A stretch of DNA of 64,000 nucleotides from Morella rubra (Eukaryota > Streptophyta > Magnoliopsida > Fagales > Myricaceae). The notes beneath the pieces are model-generated. The model did no database searches. It had not been told where the DNA came from and was given only the letters and a program-made list of their open reading frames with translations. The DNA is taken from contig CM025855.1 in the NCBI GenBank assembly GCA_003952965.2, positions 2,083,252 to 2,147,251 on the forward strand, given 5' to 3'. Numbering within the stretch: the stretch's first letter is position 1; each line of letters opens with the position of its first letter. Below are positions 49,801 to 60,385 of this stretch, one piece after another. Both the position numbers and the translations under genes were made by a program.

Positions 49801-52800
49801 AGCTCATCATATAAAAAACAGACACTCTTTAGACTCGTTGTGAAAAGATATCTGGGAGTTCCAAGTCTCTCCCCCACCTCCTTCAGCCACCCCAAAAAAT
49901 AAAAATAAAAGGACGGTACATAATAGTAGTTATCATAAGACAGCAGACAAACACCATAGAGTCTACCTTAGTAAAGCTCCCGTGAGGTGATTCCCCAAGT
50001 TCATCTTCTAAGGGATCCCTCATGCCACCATCAGTCTAAGTAGAAAATTCAGTAATGGTTAATGCAAGTTTAAGTGTCATCATCTTATTGTGTAAAAGAG
50101 CGACAGAAAAAATTCATAAGACATAAACACCTAATAAAGGGACAATAGTCTGCTCAGTGCACTTGCATACCTTCCAGGTAAATTCAGAACCAGAACTGCT
50201 GAGTAAAGCCTCTCTTTCAAGATGCAATGTATAGACTTTCCTTGAACTTTTTCTCTTGGAAGATACTAAAGCATGCCTACATGATGCAAGAAATGAGTAG
50301 CAATAAACATTAACCCCAAGAATTACTTCCCCACACGTAAATTTGTTAATGGGGAAAAGTCACAAGGCCATACCTCCCTAGATGCATAGATGCACTGGGT
50401 CCCCCATATCCAAACATGCCAAAGAAAGGCTGCATAGTTGACAAAAACAAAACATATGGCACTAAACTACCACAGGGAACAATTTTGCCCATAATATTAA
50501 TGGTGAGTTTCTCAAAGATCAAATTTGCATAATTCCTAATTACTATGAGATCACCAATCACTTTATGTCATCAAAAGATACTGTCACAATATTAGAATGG
50601 TTAACCATACATCTGTGTGAACACATCTCGCAGACTTCACAACCATCATCACGTTGTAGAACAGTACAAAAGATGGCTTGAGAAAACATGAAAATGTTTA
50701 TGAAGGCCCTAAAAATTCCACAAATATGAGCCACATGGTCGGCCATCCCTCTTATATGGGGCCAGCTGAATTGGTCTGATCATTAGCTGCTACAGATACA
50801 GAAAGTCAAAATTTACAAAATTATGCAGAGAGTTCATTGCTGTTGTAGGAGTTCACTTTGAGTCAAATTTTGGGTAATCCTCACTCATGACAAAATATAG
50901 GATATCATCATAGCTGGAGTTTCTATTTTCTTTGATTCAGGATTTTATAGTCAAAATAACAACCGGTTTTGAAACCTTAACAAGCATTATTATGCCTCAT
51001 AATGGTTCTAGATTCATTTGGTTCACCAACTCTTACACTACCGTGTCTAAAAGAAAAACCCTATTTGAGTGGGTCTGCAGATTTGAAAATCGGGCTTGAA
51101 TGCCTAACCATGCACGAATGCATAGTAAAAAGATTCAAGCCAATTGAATAAGCTGGCGATATTGATAGAATATCCTGTACGCGGCAAAACGCAAAAGAAA
51201 AACATTTCATCCTCTGATTGATTCTGCTCTAGCCTAGAAAAAAAAAAAATTCTGCTCTAAAACTTTCATTTCATTTGACAATCCTGATTTTGCATGATAT
51301 ATGCACAGGGTGAGGTAAATTGTGTCAAAAAGAAATTGAATTTCCAATAGTCAGAGAGCTCATATCAGTTGTGAACATTTTATGATGGCATACTTCTCTT
51401 CTATCTGATGAAATTAGGCATGTACACCATGACGAAATTAGACCTGCATGCTTTGAATTTGTGTGATACAAGATCCACATCCGAGAGAAGACACATAGCA
51501 GAAGGCAATTTAGGTGGGAGTTATACGTTGGAATTTACCCTTAAGTATGGAGGTTTTCCCCCAATGGCTTGCCCTTTAGATGATCTGTGAAGTGAGGCAC
51601 CCATCTTTCCCCTAAACAGGATGGAATGGTATATTAACCAGAGCAAAAAGAGCCAAAAGGAAAATGATGATGCTACCAACCTATATATGAGTTGGAATAT
51701 ATATGTAAAGTGCCTGGATATGGGGAGAAAGACACTTAATTTTTCACATTATCCAGGGATAAAAATTTGAGAATTGCAAGCAGACAAACCATTAGACATA
51801 TCATTTCCAGGATATTTCTAATGAATCTTCACCTTGTACACCCCCCAGTCTTTGCAGCCCACTTTCAGAAACAATGATGTTTGATACCAACTCTCTCTCT
51901 CTCTCTCTCTCCCTTCACATGAGCAAGTTTGGCCTCAAGGAAAGGGGAGGAAGAGCTTCAAACTAATGACCTTTCTCGATCACACAAAATCCCCAGGCAA
52001 CTGTGCTTCCCCTTGGCTTCCTTGGTGATTACAACATCTTTTACCTTTACTTTTTTTATTTGGGAACTTCTATTAGTTCTTTTTTTGCCTAAAACTCATT
52101 CCCATTTCTATGGAGGCATTTTTCTCAACTCTTGAGGCCAAAAGTCCAATTCTTACTCTCTCAAATGAATCACGTACATACCGATACCAGAAAATCACAC
52201 AATTAGTTGTATAATGACCATGCAGAAAAAAATATAAATTTCACAAGTGCACCCCTAGAAGACTCTTCTAAAGAAACTTGGAACTTTACAGACTCTAGAA
52301 GCAATATCTCAACTCTCGTCGTAAAAAAAAAAAAAATCCACCCCTCCTTCTGACACGTCCAACTTTCCAATTTAACCAACAAGAAAGGAACATCATTTTC
52401 TATGTAATCCATAATCACTATGAAAGTTAGCAAAGAAAGACGGCTGTCACACACCACTTCACTATAGAGTTTTCATCACTACCATCCATTCCAGGGCCAG
52501 TGTCAAAAATAGAAATCGTATTCTTGACCATTTTCACACTGCAAACATTAAACAAAGACAGTGATTATTCAAGAGTAAGAAGATGATCAACCATAGAAGC
52601 TTAAGCATGATCTTGCACCCTGTAACTCAAAAATGAAATAACCATCCAATTGACAGATGAACTACCAAATTTTATTAGCAACTAAAAGTGCTTGGAGAAC
52701 TTTTAATATAGAACTCACAAAACTCCAATCCCATATACATTGTGAATTCTTTTGAGAATAACGTATTGAGTCCAAACAAAGAATCTTCCAGCATTACTAA

Positions 52801-54548
52801 TTATCAAGGAGGAACAAGTATGGTCCTTTGAATGAATAATGAATAAAAAAACACGGAAAGGGGTTCAAAGTAATAACGAAGAGGAATAAAGAAGATGTTT
52901 CCATTAACACCAAAAATCTGAGGTTCAATTCTAAGAACATGCACAATAACAACCAACAAATCCAGAGAGACAACATGCATTTGTCAGATGGAGAAGGTTT
53001 CAGTTCTAATGTTTCGATCCTAACAAAGTGTTCTGATGTTGCTAACACATTAATGAATTTTATCAATGTTCCTGATCCAATTAGTCAATGCATTAATGGT
53101 TCTATTAAAAAAAAGGAAAATGGAGCAACTAGACTATTAATATATTGGTTAATTGGATATGGGTCATTGATGGAATTCATTAATGTGTTGACAGCATCAG
53201 AACCCTCTGTTAGGACCTGTTAGGACAGAACCTTTAGGATCGAAACCTTTCCCCCATCTGATGACATAAGCTACTTGTAATTTGCAGGCTGAATTAGCCT
53301 AATTGATAATGGGTCAATCAAATTCATCCATGTGCTTTCTGACATAACACTTTTTGGAAAATACATCAAGCAACTGATACACTCAAGCCATACACAAGCC
53401 TGAGATAATCATATGGTTATCACTCATCACAGTAATGTCATACCTAATAAGCCTTCTCTCATTCTCTCCATTGGACCATACTGCTTGTAAGGAATTATCC
53501 TGGTAAATAAGCAGCAGAGGATAAGCACCTGAATAAGCAGAAAAGATCAAGCTCACAGCCTGGTTAGCTTTCCTACTGTATTGGAGAACTTACAATCAAA
53601 TCTGCAATTGCAGTTTCAAAAGTATATTCCTCTGGCAGCTCCGTTAACAAATCTGTATCGGGTGTCAGGTCCCACATATTCTGCAAGTCAGAAACGTTCA
53701 TTAACTAATTGAAACCCTTAATCAAGCACAGCAATATTGTCTAAGGAAGCAAAATCATTGCGATACTTATAATACAAAATGATGCAATTATACAGGAATA
53801 AAAATGACAACACAGAACTAACCTCAAAGGTATCAGCAATCTCACTAGAGCCATCCTAAATTAGAGACAAAGCAAGAAAAAGCATCACCAAATAAGGAAA
53901 AACAATGACCAACATGACATAAGGAAAATCAATGAGCCAGACGACAATAGACTAAACCTCCATCTAGTTGCTTGGGACGAGGAATATATTTTAGAGTGAA
54001 CAAAAAAGAAACTTGTACAATCTTGTATCCCATTTAACCGTTAAAACTCGACGAGATGAACTTAGGTGACCGCAGAACAGTATGTGGCTCAGTTTGGAGA
54101 TAACCTCAAATTTCGCCTTACGCGAAGGAGCCCACAATTCTAAAGCAAAACAGAGCGGGGGATGAATAATAATGAAACTCGTACTCACATGAAGCTGCAG
54201 AATGTGACACCCGTGGGGCTTAAAATTCTCAAATTTAATTGTATTTCTAAACTTGACACCGTTCACGTCCTCAAGATAAAGGCGAGCACCCTTCCAATCA
54301 ATGCACCTCTTCTGCCTCTTCGATTCGCACAGCTTCCAAGCTCGAAAGTATTCATCTTTCACCAAACTGACGAAGTGACCGATGGGCATTTCTGGGCCAG
54401 GGTCTATCACTGTTATTCCTATACTTGTACCATTTGGTAGTAGGACTTTGAACTTATACACCTTGTCGATATCATCCTCGTCGTTATAGAGTTCCACCAG
54501 TTGCCTCTTCTTCCCCTTCACCCTCTGATACCACATATCTGGTTCCAT
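31830..54548 (-). CDS. GMI1: GMI1, GHKL-ATPase and SMC-hinge protein (SMCHD1-like)
   Basis: GMI1 (gamma-irradiation and mitomycin C induced 1) acts in plant DNA repair and somatic homologous recombination; its architecture is that of animal SMCHD1. Coding exons (minus): 54189-54548, 53823-53855, 53594-53680, 53444-53499, 52455-52538, 51539-51611, 50374-50429, 50171-50276, 49967-50035, 49165-49251, 47974-48024, 47317-47452, 47084-47145, 46888-47016, 44434-44524, 44298-44332, 43111-43186, 42837-43034, 42256-42414, 42006-42027, 41780-41894, 41084-41437, 40866-40975, 40482-40659, 40274-40382, 39888-39982, 38321-38419, 38112-38178, 35950-36035, 35590-35871, 35373-35513, 35156-35270, 33751-33943, 33454-33645, 32694-33008, 31830-32077. 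All junctions agree in phase except the last. The total is about 1556 residues, near the Arabidopsis size. ATPase motifs are ADLI/DNSLQA (exons 3/4), FDTGPGM (exon 5) and FFGMFGYGG (exon 7). The hinge ([22 protein letters not shown]) is in exon 35 and a basic coiled coil ends the protein. A leader exon probably ends at 55107, with an intron at 54551-55106. Confidence 0.93.
33454..35513 (-). other. GMI1 exons 31-34, homologous to DMS3 exons 2-5
   Basis: GMI1 exon lengths here are 141, 115, 193 and 192 nt, followed by 315 nt for exon 35. DMS3 exons 2 to 6 are 144, 115, 229, 192 and 321 nt. The phases at the ends are the same in both series (0, 1, 2, 2, 2). Protein blocks align too: [16 protein letters not shown] in GMI1 against [16 protein letters not shown] in DMS3, and [14 protein letters not shown] against [14 protein letters not shown]. 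Confidence 0.9.
37230..37785 (+). mobile_element. 3' fragment of a LINE (non-LTR retrotransposon) in GMI1 intron 28
   Basis: The plus strand encodes a zf-RVT type segment ([19 protein letters not shown], then [18 protein letters not shown]), followed after frame breaks by [15 protein letters not shown] and a stop near 37783. This is the usual C-terminal end of plant LINE ORF2. Reverse transcriptase and endonuclease are absent, so it is a 5'-truncated, dead copy lying antisense to GMI1. I could not define its ends or target duplication. Confidence 0.8.
41249..41300 (-). mobile_element. In-frame micro-retroposon inside GMI1 exon 22
   Basis: The 19-bp sequence aacttccatagacatctct occurs at 41249-41267 and 41282-41300. 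The 14 bp between (t7, ggtaag, t) read ACTTACC plus A7 on the coding strand. Insert plus one target copy is 33 bp, exactly 11 codons, so the protein gains [11 protein letters not shown] and repeats MSMEV. The exon (354 nt) stays open and in phase. Confidence 0.85.
43256..43438. mobile_element. Tourist-like (PIF/Harbinger) MITE in GMI1 intron 17
   Basis: This 183-bp element begins GGGGGTGTTTGTTTGCC and ends with the matching inverted sequence (GGAAACAAACACCCCC). It is flanked by the 3-bp target duplication TAA at 43253-43255 and 43439-43441. The termini and the 3-bp TAA duplication fit PIF/Harbinger MITEs. It has no coding capacity. Confidence 0.85.
43728..44113. mobile_element. MITE-like element, same family, copy 3 (GMI1 intron 16)
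   Basis: The ends agaaaatacattttttaccc and (complement) gggaaaaatacactttttac form inverted repeats that continue as 'cacgaac'. T-rich flanks, with 'attttttt' on both sides, suggest but do not prove a target duplication. The interior has its own short palindromes around 'gacggaaattgac' and 'gtcaattttcgtc'. Confidence 0.7.
48569..48925. mobile_element. MITE-like element, same family, copy 4, with 9-bp target duplication
   Basis: The best-preserved copy, 357 bp. The left end is gggataaatacactttg and the complement of the right end is gagataaatatactttg. The 9-bp sequence tatattata is repeated at 48560-48568 and 48926-48934. A 9-bp duplication points to a Mutator-type MITE. It lies in GMI1 intron 10. 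Confidence 0.82.
51221..51259 (+). mobile_element. Micro-retroposon: GCCTAG plus A11 with 11-bp target duplication
   Basis: The sequence attctgctcta occurs at 51221-51231 and 51249-51259. The 17 bp between are gcctag and 11 A. It lies in GMI1 intron 6. Its RNA end differs from the others, so it may derive from a different transcript. Confidence 0.7.
51891..51910. repeat. (CT)10 microsatellite, GMI1 intron 5
   Basis: Ten CT dinucleotides, intronic and probably neutral. Confidence 0.9.
52980..53266. mobile_element. Fold-back inverted repeat in GMI1 intron 4
   Basis: The left arm (ttgtcagatggagaaggttt ... gctaacacattaatgaattt) is answered in inverted form by the right arm ending catctgatgacat at 53266. 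The arms are about 110-120 bp with scattered mismatches and a short loop. No coding capacity. MITE-like, superfamily unknown. Confidence 0.7.
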
Positions 54549-55414
54549 AGCTGTAAAAGGGTAAACACAAAAACTCAAATTATACATCTCATAGTGAGCC
54601 AGAATCCAAGAGACGCCTATATAACTTCTGTATCTAGGAAACTAAGGACCTTAACGAAGAAAAAATACAAAAGAAAAAACAGAAAACATGGGCTTCGTTG
54701 AAATTTTTCAAAAACAAAATAAACTATGTCTCATTATATGTTGCAGAGCCACGGAACTCAAAAAACTTCAGAAAATTTCGGCATACAGCACGTCTATTTA
54801 CATATAAAGAAATGACATATATACTGTCCTATATGGCTATATATGCACATATATGTAAAAACCCGTACACATCGTCTCATATATGGACTCCATTTTATAC
54901 ATTCACATATGGGATGCTGTTCGCATTTCTTTCTCCCTGAGAAAGTTCCCTCAAGCAATCACACTCCACAAACTCGTAAGGATCTAGACGTACGTACATA
55001 CATATATATACGTAGACAGTAACGTAGCATAGCCTATGAATCCTAGAAAAACAGAGTGAAGTGTTCATGTAGAAGGTGATTGATGAAAAATGCTCAACGA
55101 TCATACCTTTTGTATAAGGGATCAACTGGAGCGGTCGAGGGTTTCTACAGACCAAGTGAAATTACCTCAGCTTTATTATCTTTTCAGAGAAAAAGCGAGG
55201 AGGAGCGAGCTACAGACTACAGTGTACTGTGGAGTGGGGAGTGTGAGAAATTTAGAGTGGATCAGCGGAAAAACGGAACGTCGTACTCATACCTCGACGG
55301 CTGACATGCGCTACAGTCTGCAGAAAAAAGTTGGTCACATAAAGGATCACGTTAGTTCTTTTCTTATAATGCGCCCGTTAAAAAATACCTCTGTGGGTCC
55401 TATTCTTAGAGACG

Positions 55415-55460
55415 AAGAAACAACGAGGATGATCAAAAAAAAAAAAAAGAGACAACGAGG
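55415..55460 (+). mobile_element. Micro-retroposon: ATGATC plus A12, 14-bp imperfect target duplication
   Basis: The sequence aagaaacaacgagg (55415-55428) recurs as aagagacaacgagg (55447-55460) with one mismatch. Between them lie atgatc and 12 A. It lies upstream of the GMI1 leader exon. Confidence 0.6.
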
Positions 55461-56241
55461 GGTTATGCGCACCGTTGCATGCAACGATCTCTAAGAACGT
55501 GAACCAGCACCCCAAGATATCCATAATCCATCGTCGTTTCAAATTTGGACTGAGCCTTCTGCCTTGTTGGTACTCTTGGGGCTTCATCTATTTGTACCGC
55601 TTGGAAAGGAGTGGCTATCTGGGTTTCGCTTTGCGCTTTTCATCTATTTGATCGCTTGGGTTTTTGATCAAGATTGAAACAATTTTCTTGGGTGAAAAAA
55701 TTGACCCAAAAAAAATGATTTGGATAAAAAAAATTTTATATTTATTATAATATGGAGTGTAAAACCGTTAACTAAATTTAGTTGTTTTTATTATCCTTCA
55801 TATACTTAGCTGTTCGTGAGAGCACGTGAGTTTTTTTTTTTCCCTTGTTTTGTAAAAATTAAATTTTTTTTCTTTTCATCGACAAACATCATTTTAAGGT
55901 TTAAACTATCTAATTGTATCGCATTAACTATCAAAATTAAAACAAGTTGATGTGTCATTTGAAAATATTTAACTTTCGAGATTGTGCCATGTAGTGTTTT
56001 TTTTTTTTTCTCTCAACGTAAATTGATGAGTTACAATTGAGGGTAAAATAAAATTGATAATTTGAATCGTAAAATGACAAAGATGCAACAATTTAGATCT
56101 TTGTATACTGCTACTTCATTGTTTCCCTAAAAGTCGCTAGATTAAAATCTTTTGTGGGCCTGCAATATAACATGCCACAATTTTAGGACCAAAATAGAAG
56201 ATGGATTGGTCTGGGCCTGCCAGATTGATTTTAGGGTAAAG

Positions 56242-57145
56242 CCCAACTAATATTGCTACTCGATTTACATACGAGCATAGATATCAAGAATTTTGTTCGA
56301 GGCTAATTAAATGTCAAGCAAAATATAAAATTCACAGATTACCAACTTGTAGTTTCTCCTTGCTACCTTAAGGTAATATTCAGAAGTACAAACCAAGAAA
56401 CAGAGGACAAAAAAGTTTGCCATATTAGATTGGTTGTACCGAACCTTAACAAGATGTAAAGGAATGTTCATGTTTCATTATTACAGCAAGTAGTTGAGAT
56501 ATCTTGTTTTAGGTAGCTGACCACAGTTCATAATCCCATTCCCTTCTTTGCTACCGTATGTTAGATGGTAGTTACATGTGTTGCTTATGGTACACATTTC
56601 TAAACAGCCAATCGGCTAAAGTAACTAGAACTTAGGTTGCACTAGTAGATACAAGTAATTTTTTTTAAATTAGGATCCTTTCCAATTTGATACTCGAATT
56701 GGATACACCCAACTAATATTGCTACTCGATTTACATACGAGCATAGATATCAAGAATTTTGTTCGATAATTAAATGTCTATATTCACAGATTACCAACTT
56801 GTAGTTTCTCCTTGCTACCTTAAGGTAATATTCAGAAGTACAAACCAAGAAACAGAGGACAAAAAAGTTTGCCATATTAGATTGGTTGTACCGAACCTTA
56901 ACAAGATGTAAAGAATGTTCATGTTTCATTATTACAGCAAGTAGTTGAGATATCTTGTTTTAGGTAGCTGACCACAGTTCATAATCCCATTCCCTTCTTT
57001 GCTACCGTTGTTAGATGGTAGTTATGTGTTGCTTATGGTACACATTTCTAAACAGCCAATCGGCTAAAGTTAGAACTTAGGTTGCACTAGTAGATACAGT
57101 AATTTTTTTTAAATTAGGATCTTTCCATATATCGAATTGGATACA
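56242..57145. repeat. Direct tandem duplication, 466-bp and 438-bp copies
   Basis: Copy A is 56242-56707 and copy B follows directly at 56708-57145. Copy B can be obtained from copy A by 12 small deletions totalling 28 bp (sizes 3, 8, 3, 1, 1, 2, 3, 1, 1, 3, 1, 1). I see no base substitution between them. Both start cccaactaatattgctactc and end ggataca. No coding capacity. Confidence 0.92.
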
Positions 57146-60100
57146 CGTGGTGTGTATCTTATTTTAAAATAGACAATCCAATTCGAACATCAAATTGAAG
57201 AGGATCTAATCCGTTTTTTAATCTTCAAAAAACATTTTAGCAATTTAAGTTGTCTTATAATAGTTCTTCTATCCCATACTTAAATAAAACAAATGATTTC
57301 CATACCTATAATTAGAGTTGTTCAAACCCTGTCCAATCCCACCTGACTTTAACCAAACCCCGATCAAGTTCGATTGGACCATATGAGGGGTCTGGTTGGG
57401 ATCAGACCTAAAATAATAAAGCCTGATTTGAGATGTCAAGATTTGGCTCGATCAGGATCGAGTTTGGATAGTACTGAACTCCTCCCATGACTGGGAGTCG
57501 AAGGCCGCTCGACCTCAACCAAACCCAATAGAAGTAGGCCTTGGCCGGTTCCTCACCCCTAGGCCGGGCGGTTTGGTCAATCGGGTGGCCTTGGACTCTC
57601 AACCTTGTGGAGAGTTCAAGACTAAGCCATGTAGACTCCGACCCATAATCCTCTGTGTCCGTCGGGAAGATAGTTCTAACCATCTTTTGCATTTAAATTT
57701 TCTTCTGCATGAAAAGAACAATGGTCCCATTGTCCCAGTTACTATTTTCTACGTGCCAAAGCCGCTTTGACCTCTTAAAGCCAGTTCTCACAATAAAGTG
57801 TTCCACAAAAATCATAAATACATTGAAAGGGGCTCTTCACCAAACCAAATTAGTCACATTAAAAGGAGGCACACAACTGAGACCCGTCTCCTTCCCTAAT
57901 GCTTCCCTTTACCTTGCTTCCCTTTCCCTTAAAATGCAAGCAATGGCCCATCTACCTTTGCTTAACTCTTTTATTTTTCACCTTTTTTAAGTCTCAACCG
58001 CTGCAGAGGTTAATTGGCTCTGCAAAATGTAGGTGACATAAAGACCTTCACAGCTCATCAAGCAAGAAGCTAGAGGAATTTATGTGGTGGAAACGTATTG
58101 CCCTCAGTTTGAGGGCTTTGAAAAAGGCTTAGACTTGAGACAAATGACAAAAGAAAAAAAAAAAAAAACAAAGCGTTACTAACCACCTATGAGCAGGCAT
58201 TCACTTTTGATGCCCCACTTGTTTTTGTCTCTACTTGTTGTGCACTCGAGATGTTTGCAACTGCGCCTCAGCCAAGAGAAATAGAAAGTAAGAGTTGTGC
58301 AAGCTAAAATGGCTTCGTTTGGGGTAGGTGGTGGCAGCTGGATGCTTCGAGCATTAAAATGGTAATGGGCAGTGACACGAAGATAAATGCCATTGTTGAC
58401 AGAGCAGGTTCCATGAAACTGACAACACCTATAAAACTTGGATTCACGATCCCATGCAAAATCTCTCACCTTCAACAGCAGCACAATCACCCAAAAGACA
58501 AGGGAAAAATCATAACTGGAAGTAGGCTCTCACGAGCAAGTACTTTTCGTTTTTTTGTTCTTTTCTCTTCTGCAGAGTCTTGAGCAGCACCTGCAATGAT
58601 TTTCCATCGTAGATTACCAAAATACTTTGAATCCTTTGATTATAGTGACCATTGATCATTAAAACAGAAGAATTCCTGTTGAAAAACTCTTAAAACTTTT
58701 CAACTGGCCAATGAATATTTACTTGTTTTCGCCATAAAGGCTGTATGATGCTTCGAGTAGGTTTGGTGCAACAATATTACGGAAATTACTACAGTGCTGA
58801 TGAGGCTGATCATAACGTGGGACCAGAAGAAGGCGCAAAAGGACGGGCCAACTTGCACTATTTGGAACGTGAGGGATGCACATTTCTCACATAGTATTTT
58901 TCTCTTGCATTGTAACAGTCATTTGGTAAGATAATCCGAAGTTATCAATTTTGTTTCATTTCGTTTTTCGTTGTTAATTTATAAAATAATTTTATATCTA
59001 CATTTATTCAGAGTAAAGTAATTATTTTACTGACAACAAATGTTAATTTTTGTCTAAATTAATTACTGCATGTAAAGTGTTAGAATCTTAATAACTTATG
59101 AGTAAAAATGTGAATTTTATCTTTAATTTAACCATTGTTTATGAACATCTGATGCGCCAACAGCTTTTGAAAACCAAACATCATGGCTAAAAGACCATCA
59201 ACATTAGCTTCTCGTGATCTTTTCCGTGCTAATTAGTGAAAGAAAGAAGTTGGTGTGTGGTAGACTAGACAGATAAAAAAAAATTATTCCATTAAACATA
59301 ATTTTCCGACCTTGAGCCGTCCCTTTTTGTTTCCTAGGCTGCGAGTTGTTCCATTTCCCATAATCCGAAATCTAATTTCCCTTTCTTTTCTTCTTTTCTG
59401 GTTAGATAAAGTGGTTCTATTTATTTATTTTTAAATTTTTCTGGGGTAGATAAAGTGGTTCAATTTTTGCAAGTAGCGAGGGAAGTTCACGTGTCATAAC
59501 CCGATTGGCTCCATTACTAACTGCGTCAAAAATATTGCGAGGTCGCACCCCCGTGAATTTGTTAAATACCAACAGCGGTCGCGCGGGCTCGTAGTTACTA
59601 GTCTCACACGCTCTACTCCTCTCTCTCTCTTCTCAAAACCAAACCTTTCTTCGAGATGCGAGTAAAATGAAAGGGAGAAGACATGAAAACCCAAGCCAAG
59701 TGATCCAAAATCCTGTAGTCTTTAGCACCTCAGGTTTGAATTCCATGTCAAAGTTTCTTCATCAATTCATATACTTGTATATATGCACGTTACGTGTCTG
59801 TCTGTGTGAGTGCGTGTGATATCACTTCCTTATAAACATTGTTGAGGTTGAAGATGACAAGGTAATACAGAGGTTTTCAGATAGCTGGGCCTTTTTCTTT
59901 CAAGTTTTATCGTGACAATCCTTTAATTTCTAGCATTTTATGGGCTTTTTTTCTTTTACTTGATTAGTGATATTTATGGGTGAATTTTTTCTGTTCTGCG
60001 TCTTCTTTTCTTTCTCTGTATTGTCCTTGTTTTGTTTTTTCGTTTTCTACCTGAGCTGCGTAGTATAGAAGTTTAGACACGCCTGAGATTTCTAGCTAGA

Positions 60101-60385
60101 AAGAGAAAACATGGCTGGCCAGATTGCACACATAATCTATTTTTCATGGCGACATTCATGTGTTTCTTTTCTTCCTTGTTTTAGATCTTTAGGATATTTT
60201 AAGTATCTTTTAGAATATTTTCGTTTATGCTTAATCTGGTTTCAGTCCGGGACAGAAGCTGTATTTCTGTCATTGATGTTCTTTGCTCTTTTTATGGATG
60301 GCTGAAACTGTGGTTTCAAGTTCTAATAATGAGGACTTCTTTGACATGATGGCCGGCCGGTCAGAATCCGTTCTATTAGCCGGAG

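Larger units (their letters stand above)
55300..59600. other. Intergenic between GMI1 and the IQD gene
   Basis: The two genes diverge from this 4-kb gap, so both promoters lie here. I found no gene. It contains a micro-retroposon at 55415-55460, a tandem duplication at 56242-57145 and a GC-richer block at 57300-57700 with no recognisable coding. A CT-rich stretch at about 59610-59640 probably lies in the IQD leader. Confidence 0.5.

Noticed and set aside
55090..55494. 134-codon plus-strand frame upstream of GMI1
   Set aside because: It crosses a poly(A) insertion and overlaps the probable GMI1 leader exon on the other strand. No family match.
58920..59135. Possible fifth copy of the 'gggataaatacacttt' MITE family
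   Set aside because: Only one end resembles the family ('gagtaaaaatgtgaattt'); the opposite end could not be found.
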